DNA from: Ancylothrix sp036704045
Lineage (GTDB): Bacteria; Cyanobacteriota; Cyanobacteriia; Cyanobacteriales; Oscillatoriaceae
Reading direction: 5' to 3'
NCBI GenBank assembly: GCA_036704045.1
Contig: DATNQM010000018.1
Coordinates: 62,001 to 126,000, forward strand
DNA length: 64,000 nucleotides
A program made the position numbers and the translations under genes. Every line of letters starts with the position of its first letter. Within the stretch, counting starts at the first letter, position 1. The notes beneath the pieces were generated by a model. The model saw nothing but the letters and a program-made list of their open reading frames with translations, had not been told where the DNA came from and searched no databases. Shown in pieces: positions 60,071 through 64,000 of this stretch.

Positions 60071-61894
60071 ATGGCCTTAATCGTTCAAAAATACGGTGGA
60101 AGCTCAGTCGGAACAGTCGAGCGAATTCAAGCAGTAGCCCAAAGAGTCATCAAAACAGTAAAAGCCGGCAACCAATTAGTCGTCGTTGTTTCAGCAATGG
60201 GCAAAACAACTGATGGCCTTGTAAAACTCGCCCACGAAATCTCTCCAAACCCATGCCGGCGAGAAATGGATATGCTGCTGTCTACCGGTGAACAAATCTC
60301 TATCGCCCTCCTCAGCATGGCCCTCCAAGAACTCGGCCAGCCCGCCATCTCCCTCACCGGCGCCCAAGTCGGCATCGTCACAGAAGCAGAACACACCCGC
60401 GCCCGCATCCTCAACATCCAAACCCAACGCATCCACCGCGACATAGAACAAGGCAAAGTCGTCGTAGTCGCCGGCTTCCAAGGCATCAGCAACACCACCG
60501 ACCTAGAAATCACAACCCTCGGACGCGGCGGTTCCGACACCTCCGCCGTCGCCCTTGCAGCCGCCCTACAAGCCAGTCGCTGCGAAATCTACACCGACGT
60601 CCCCGGCATCTTCACCACAGACCCCCGCCTCGTTCCCAACGCCCAATTAATGAGCGAAATCACCTGTGATGAAATGCTCGAACTCGCCAGCCTAGGAGCA
60701 AAAGTCCTCCACCCCCGCGCCGTCGAAATTGCCCGTAACTACGCCGTCCCCCTCGTAGTCCTCTCCAGTTGGACAGAAGACAAAGGCACCCTCGTCACAT
60801 CTCCCCCCCGCACACCCCGTCCCGTTGAAGGCTTAGAACTCGTTTATCCCGTCGATGCCATCGAATTTGACACCGACCAAGCCAAAGTTTCTCTCCTCCG
60901 CGTCCCCGACCGGCCCGGAATAGCCGCCCGTTTATTTGGCGAAATTGGCCGGTGTAACCTAGACGTAGACCTAATCATTCAATCTATACACGAACTCAAC
61001 ACCAACGACATCGCCTTTACCGTTACAAAAAACAGCCTCAACTCCGCCGAAGCCGTCGCCTCAGCCATCGCCCCAACTCTTCGCTCTCAGCCAAGCGCAG
61101 CCGAAGAAGCCGAAGTATTAGTAGAGCGAAACATCGCCAAAGTCAGCATCAGCGGTGCCGGCATGATCGGCCGTCCTGGTGTTGCAGCCCAAATGTTCCA
61201 AGCCCTAGCAGAAGCGCAAGTCAACATCCTCATGATTTCTACCTCAGAAGTCAAAGTTAGCTGCGTTGTTGAAGCAAACCAAATTGACCAAGCCATCAGC
61301 GCCCTCTGCCAAAGCTTCGACCTCAGCACGTCCCCCATAGTAGCCACACAACCCCCAGGATCTCTCCCAACCCCCTCCGTATCCTCTCCCCCCGTGCGTG
61401 GCGTCGCCCTCGACATGAAACAAGCCCGTTTAGCCATTCGCCACATCCCCGACCGACCAGGCATGGCCGCTAAGATTTTTGTCCTCTTAGCACAAAAAAA
61501 TATTAGTGTGGATATGATTATTCAATCCCAGCGCTGCCGCATTATCAACGGAGTCGCTACCCGCGATATTGCTTTTACTGTCGCCCGCACTGATGCAGAA
61601 GAAGCTTACAAAGTCTTACAACCTCTCGCAGCCGAGCTAGGTTATGCAGAAATTGTCGTCGATACTGCTATTGCTAAAGTTAGTGTCGTGGGTTCTGGTA
61701 TGGTAAATCATCCGGGGGTTGCAGCGCGGATGTTTGATGCTTTAGCAAAAGAAAAAATCAATATCCAAATGATTGCTACTTCGGAAATTAAAATTAGTTG
61801 TGTAGTCGATGAACAAAGCGGTGTCAAAGCTTTACAAATCATCCACGAAGCTTTTGAATTAGCAGGAACCACAAAAATAGAAGTGCCGGCTTAA
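60071..61894 (+). CDS. lysC: Aspartate kinase with four ACT domains
   Basis: The enzyme phosphorylates aspartate, the first step toward lysine, threonine, methionine and isoleucine. The 607-residue protein has the kinase domain (1-250) with KYGGSSVG (6-13), the segment LLSTGEQIS, TTLGRGGSDTSA and ATP-site residues EIYTDVPG. Four ACT domains follow in two pairs: near 275 (VPDRPGIAARLFGEIG), 355 (GAGMIGRPGVAAQMFQAL), 455 (IPDRPGMAAKIFVLL) and 535 (GSGMVNHPGVAARMFDAL). Four ACT domains are characteristic of cyanobacterial aspartate kinases and give feedback control by lysine and threonine. It has its own terminator and appears monocistronic. Confidence 0.97.
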   Translation: MALIVQKYGGSSVGTVERIQAVAQRVIKTVKAGNQLVVVVSAMGKTTDGLVKLAHEISPNPCRREMDMLLSTGEQISIALLSMALQELGQPAISLTGAQVGIVTEAEHTRARILNIQTQRIHRDIEQGKVVVVAGFQGISNTTDLEITTLGRGGSDTSAVALAAALQASRCEIYTDVPGIFTTDPRLVPNAQLMSEITCDEMLELASLGAKVLHPRAVEIARNYAVPLVVLSSWTEDKGTLVTSPPRTPRPVEGLELVYPVDAIEFDTDQAKVSLLRVPDRPGIAARLFGEIGRCNLDVDLIIQSIHELNTNDIAFTVTKNSLNSAEAVASAIAPTLRSQPSAAEEAEVLVERNIAKVSISGAGMIGRPGVAAQMFQALAEAQVNILMISTSEVKVSCVVEANQIDQAISALCQSFDLSTSPIVATQPPGSLPTPSVSSPPVRGVALDMKQARLAIRHIPDRPGMAAKIFVLLAQKNISVDMIIQSQRCRIINGVATRDIAFTVARTDAEEAYKVLQPLAAELGYAEIVVDTAIAKVSVVGSGMVNHPGVAARMFDALAKEKINIQMIATSEIKISCVVDEQSGVKALQIIHEAFELAGTTKIEVPA

Positions 61895-61900
61895 CAGTAT

Positions 61901-61928
61901 CGGTGGGCTTTCGCCACCGGCCTTTTTT
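61901..61928 (+). terminator. lysC terminator
   Basis: CGGTGG (61901-61906) pairs with CCACCG (61914-61919), followed by six T residues at 61923-61928. It is a clear rho-independent terminator 7 bp after the lysC stop. Confidence 0.85.
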
Positions 61929-61968
61929 GCTGGGCATAGCCCACCCTACCCAGATAGGAAAATTTACC

Positions 61969-62349
61969 ATGACTTCAAACGCAGAAAACATTGCTGCCAT
62001 TGACAATAAACTTTCTAATCGCCAATTAGAATTAGACACTTGCTACTTTATTATTTATTTGGATAAAGAAGCCGGTTTAATTTGTGCCAAACATTACAGC
62101 AACACCGTTAATGAAAAAGGTTTAGCTGTCGATCCCGAAACCGGCCAAGTTATCCCTGCACGCGGCAAAGTGGAACGCACCCACAACGAACTTTTTACCG
62201 GCAAAACTGCCAAAGAACTCTGCGTTAAACTCTTTGAAGAAACAAAACCCTGCCCGGTTACACTTCTCGATCATGCAGCCTATCTTGGTAGAGAATTTGT
62301 CCGTGCCGAAATTTGTTTAATTAATGGGCAAGATTATATTCAAGATTAA
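61969..62349 (+). CDS. DUF4346 family protein
   Basis: A 126-residue soluble protein resembling the cyanobacterial DUF4346 family, which is distantly related to the methanogen tetrahydromethanopterin S-methyltransferase subunit A fold. Function is unknown. Visible features include DTCYFIIYLDKEAGLICAKHY, the turn DPETGQVIPARGK, a HAAYLGREFVRAEICL segment and the ending DYIQD. The frame is open from 61903, inside the lysC terminator, but ATG 61969 has an AGGAAA ribosome-binding site and gives the expected N-terminus (MTSNAENIAAID). It is convergent with psb32. Confidence 0.8.
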   Translation: MTSNAENIAAIDNKLSNRQLELDTCYFIIYLDKEAGLICAKHYSNTVNEKGLAVDPETGQVIPARGKVERTHNELFTGKTAKELCVKLFEETKPCPVTLLDHAAYLGREFVRAEICLINGQDYIQD

Positions 62350-62410
62350 TTTGTTATTCATTTGTAGAGGTCATTACCATTTTTAATTAACCAAAGAAAA
62401 CCGCAATCTT

Positions 62411-62515
62411 TTTTAATTAATAAATAAAAAGGGCCTGCACCAAATCAGCGGCCCCTACCATTTTCAATTAATAAATAAAAAGGGCCGTCACCAAATCAGC
62501 GGCCCCTACCATTTC
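62411..62515. repeat. 51-bp tandem repeat, two copies, with hairpins
   Basis: The unit beginning AATTAATAAATAAAAAGGGCC starts at 62415 and again at 62466, differing at only a few bases. Each copy has GGGCC...GGCCC arms around CACCAAATCAGC, giving a terminator-like stem. It lies between convergent DUF4346 and psb32, so it could serve as a double terminator. Confidence 0.8.
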
Positions 62516-62525
62516 TAGGTAAAAA

Positions 62526-63248
62526 TTACGAAAAACCTTGATACCAGAAATACGTCACCATTGGGATAACAGTAGCAGCAATTAACAACACCACCACCAC
62601 AATTGTCGAGTTACCCTGATCCGTTTCTTCTGCCTTTTTAAAAGTGCGTTCCACATTCAAAGTATCAGCCACCACGCGCGCCCCCGGATCAGGTTCTCCC
62701 GATAATACCGCAACCAATCGATCCGCAGTATCCAGAAAAGCCTCATTATATTTATTACCTTCGCGCAAAGGCACCATTAAAGTTTCCTGTGCCACACTTT
62801 CGGCAATTTCATCAGACAGTAGAGACTTCACATCATTGCCGGTGCGAATAGCCGAAGTATTTTTTGTCGTATCTAACACCAACAAAACTTGATTCGCTTT
62901 CGCTTCATCAGTCGGAAACCATTTATCAAAAAGCTTATCCGCAAACGTCTCAGCCGTCTCGCCATAATCAAACCGACGCACCGTTACAAACCTTACTTCT
63001 TTGCCAGTTTGTTTTGCCAGCTTATCCAGTTTACTGCTAATACTTCCTTCGTTAATACGGCTAAGAATCTCGTCTTTATCAATTACCCAAGTCGGATCAC
63101 CAGCCGTCAGACTAGGAATTTCATAAACCCCAGTTGCCAAAGCCGGGAATGCTACCAATTGCATCGCTACCACTAAAACAACGATTGACAAAATCAACCG
63201 AATATTATAGTGCAGCAGGCGCTTTACAAAAGTAAAAAGCTGCTTCAT
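62526..63248 (-). CDS. psb32: Photosystem II repair protein Psb32 (TPM domain)
   Basis: Psb32 protects photosystem II from photodamage and speeds its repair. The 240-residue protein has an N-terminal signal or anchor (about 15-40, LILSIVVLVVAMQLVAFPALA), a TPM domain (about 45-195) with VRFVTVRRFDYGETAETFAD and QVLLVLDTTKNTSAIRTG, and a C-terminal membrane segment (about 218-235, IVVVVLLIAATVIPMVTYF). This layout matches Psb32/YgcG-type thylakoid proteins. A TTG at 63254 is in frame, but ATG 63248 lies eight bases after AAGGA and is preferred. Confidence 0.9.
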   Translation of the reverse strand: MKQLFTFVKRLLHYNIRLILSIVVLVVAMQLVAFPALATGVYEIPSLTAGDPTWVIDKDEILSRINEGSISSKLDKLAKQTGKEVRFVTVRRFDYGETAETFADKLFDKWFPTDEAKANQVLLVLDTTKNTSAIRTGNDVKSLLSDEIAESVAQETLMVPLREGNKYNEAFLDTADRLVAVLSGEPDPGARVVADTLNVERTFKKAEETDQGNSTIVVVVLLIAATVIPMVTYFWYQGFS

Positions 63249-63378
63249 TGCCAAAATCCTTATAATTGCTTGTTATCAAAAAATACTACAAAACTTGCCC
63301 ACAAAACTCATATCAACCGAAGCTAATCATGCTAGGGTGAGGATAAAGGGATTGTCGGCAGATTGCGGAGACGAGGTT

Positions 63379-63618
63379 ATGAGTTCACCAGAAGTTTACA
63401 ACGGCTGGATTATAAAAGCCCAGCAAGTTTACTGCGTTGACATCTGGGATGGAAACGGCAACCACCGGGTTTTAGTTCCTCAAGCCCTATCTGAACGTGA
63501 TGCAATCTCCCAAGCTAAACGCTGGATAGACCAGCAAAAAGAACCTCCAGAACTCACCGGCGATCCAGAAATCATCAACCCTGATGACGAACCACCTTTT
63601 GATGATATTCCATTCTAA
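63379..63618 (+). CDS. Small conserved hypothetical protein, 79 aa
   Basis: A short acidic protein starting MSSPEVYNGWIIKAQQVYCV, with a middle segment LSERDAISQAKRWIDQQKEP and an acidic, proline-rich tail ending PPFDDIPF. I know no function for it. The frame is open from 63295, but the ATG at 63379 follows GAGG at a good distance, and the preceding residues look like a translated leader. It is divergent from psb32. A beta-strand-rich first half with conserved Trp residues suggests a small folded domain. Confidence 0.7.
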   Translation: MSSPEVYNGWIIKAQQVYCVDIWDGNGNHRVLVPQALSERDAISQAKRWIDQQKEPPELTGDPEIINPDDEPPFDDIPF

Positions 63619-64000
63619 ACTAATCACTCATCGTTCATAACTAATGGGCAAAGGTTTACACCACTAATATTACCTCTGCTTTTTCCTTTACCCAAGTTCA
63701 GCACTAATTTTCTCTTACTTAAAAATCATTTTTTAAAAAGCCCCTATAAAACTCATCACCAACGCAAAACTATTGAACCAAAATTAAATTTTTTAAGGTA
63801 TCTCATTCAGTTTTTTAAAAAAGACAGAAGATGTTTCACCGGCAGAGTTTGATTTTTTAAGCACAGATTAACCCAGAGGAGTTCTAAGTTTGCTTTTTGA
63901 GGGAATGGACAGTTTTTTAATATAGATTTAGCATCGTTTTTAATTTATAATCTTGTCAATTAAAATCTGACACCTTTACTACCTTCCGTAGAATATTTAT
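63619..64000. other. Right-edge noncoding sequence, 382 bp
   Basis: A/T-rich sequence after the last gene. I see no frame with a credible start, no RNA gene and no strong hairpin. Confidence 0.5.

Noticed and set aside
1..64000. tRNA genes, rRNA genes, CRISPR arrays, insertion sequences, replication origin
   Set aside because: No T-loop/CCA-type patterns, no regularly spaced repeats, no transposase frames and no DnaA-box cluster were recognised. The Rpn gene alone is not evidence of an IS element.

Overview
The window is cyanobacterial. It carries allophycocyanin core genes (apcA, apcB, apcC, apcE), the photosystem II repair protein Psb32, the nitrate-assimilation regulators ntcB and cnaT, system II cytochrome c maturation genes, a four-ACT aspartate kinase and large PAS/GAF signalling proteins. 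I cannot name the genus. Four linker repeats in ApcE suggest a pentacylindrical phycobilisome core. The usual cyanobacterial HIP1 octamer was not seen, while RCCGGY hexamers are very common. No tRNA, rRNA, CRISPR array, insertion sequence or origin was recognised.

Layout. 0-7 kb: a partial gene at the edge, a GGDEF/EAL protein with a degenerate GGDEF motif, and a multi-PAS/GAF histidine-kinase-like protein whose phosphoacceptor His is replaced by Gln. 7.9-16.5 kb: pentapeptide-repeat protein, speD, a membrane-anchored coiled-coil protein, queF, ccdA-ccsB, two divergent Uma2 genes, a hypothetical gene and ftsW. 16.6-28.3 kb: the apcE / apcABC locus, all read leftward, but with about 6.7 kb between apcE and apcA. 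That interval holds three tandem peptidoglycan-binding-domain genes, an Rpn/DUF4351 nuclease-like gene, an intergenic repeat pair, and a coupled two-gene unit: a winged-helix protein plus an ATPase with a PD-(D/E)XK-like nuclease domain and a ComEA-like helix-hairpin-helix tail. This unit is my best candidate for an undescribed system.

28.7-40 kb: a methyltransferase, a second pentapeptide protein, a divergent two-component pair, ntcB-cnaT behind a full NtcA-type promoter, a voltage-gated-type K+ channel and a cbiMQO cobalt/nickel ECF transporter. 40.9-45.9 kb: an iron-acquisition cluster with a two-domain multicopper oxidase, an HhH lipoprotein, two FTR1 permeases and a ferritin-like protein. 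45.9-54.3 kb: a giant hybrid kinase, a MOSC protein, a DUF3747/SLH surface protein, CsbD, and mobA with a DUF167 gene. 54.5-64 kb: an MBOAT acyltransferase with an SGNH partner, an alpha/beta hydrolase, NUDIX, a TonB-domain proline-rich protein, lysC, a DUF4346 protein, psb32 and a small conserved protein.

Starts were moved inward where a ribosome-binding site or family alignment supports it (queF, two of the peptidoglycan-binding genes, the winged-helix gene, FTR1, DUF4346, psb32 and others). Domain limits are by eye and approximate.
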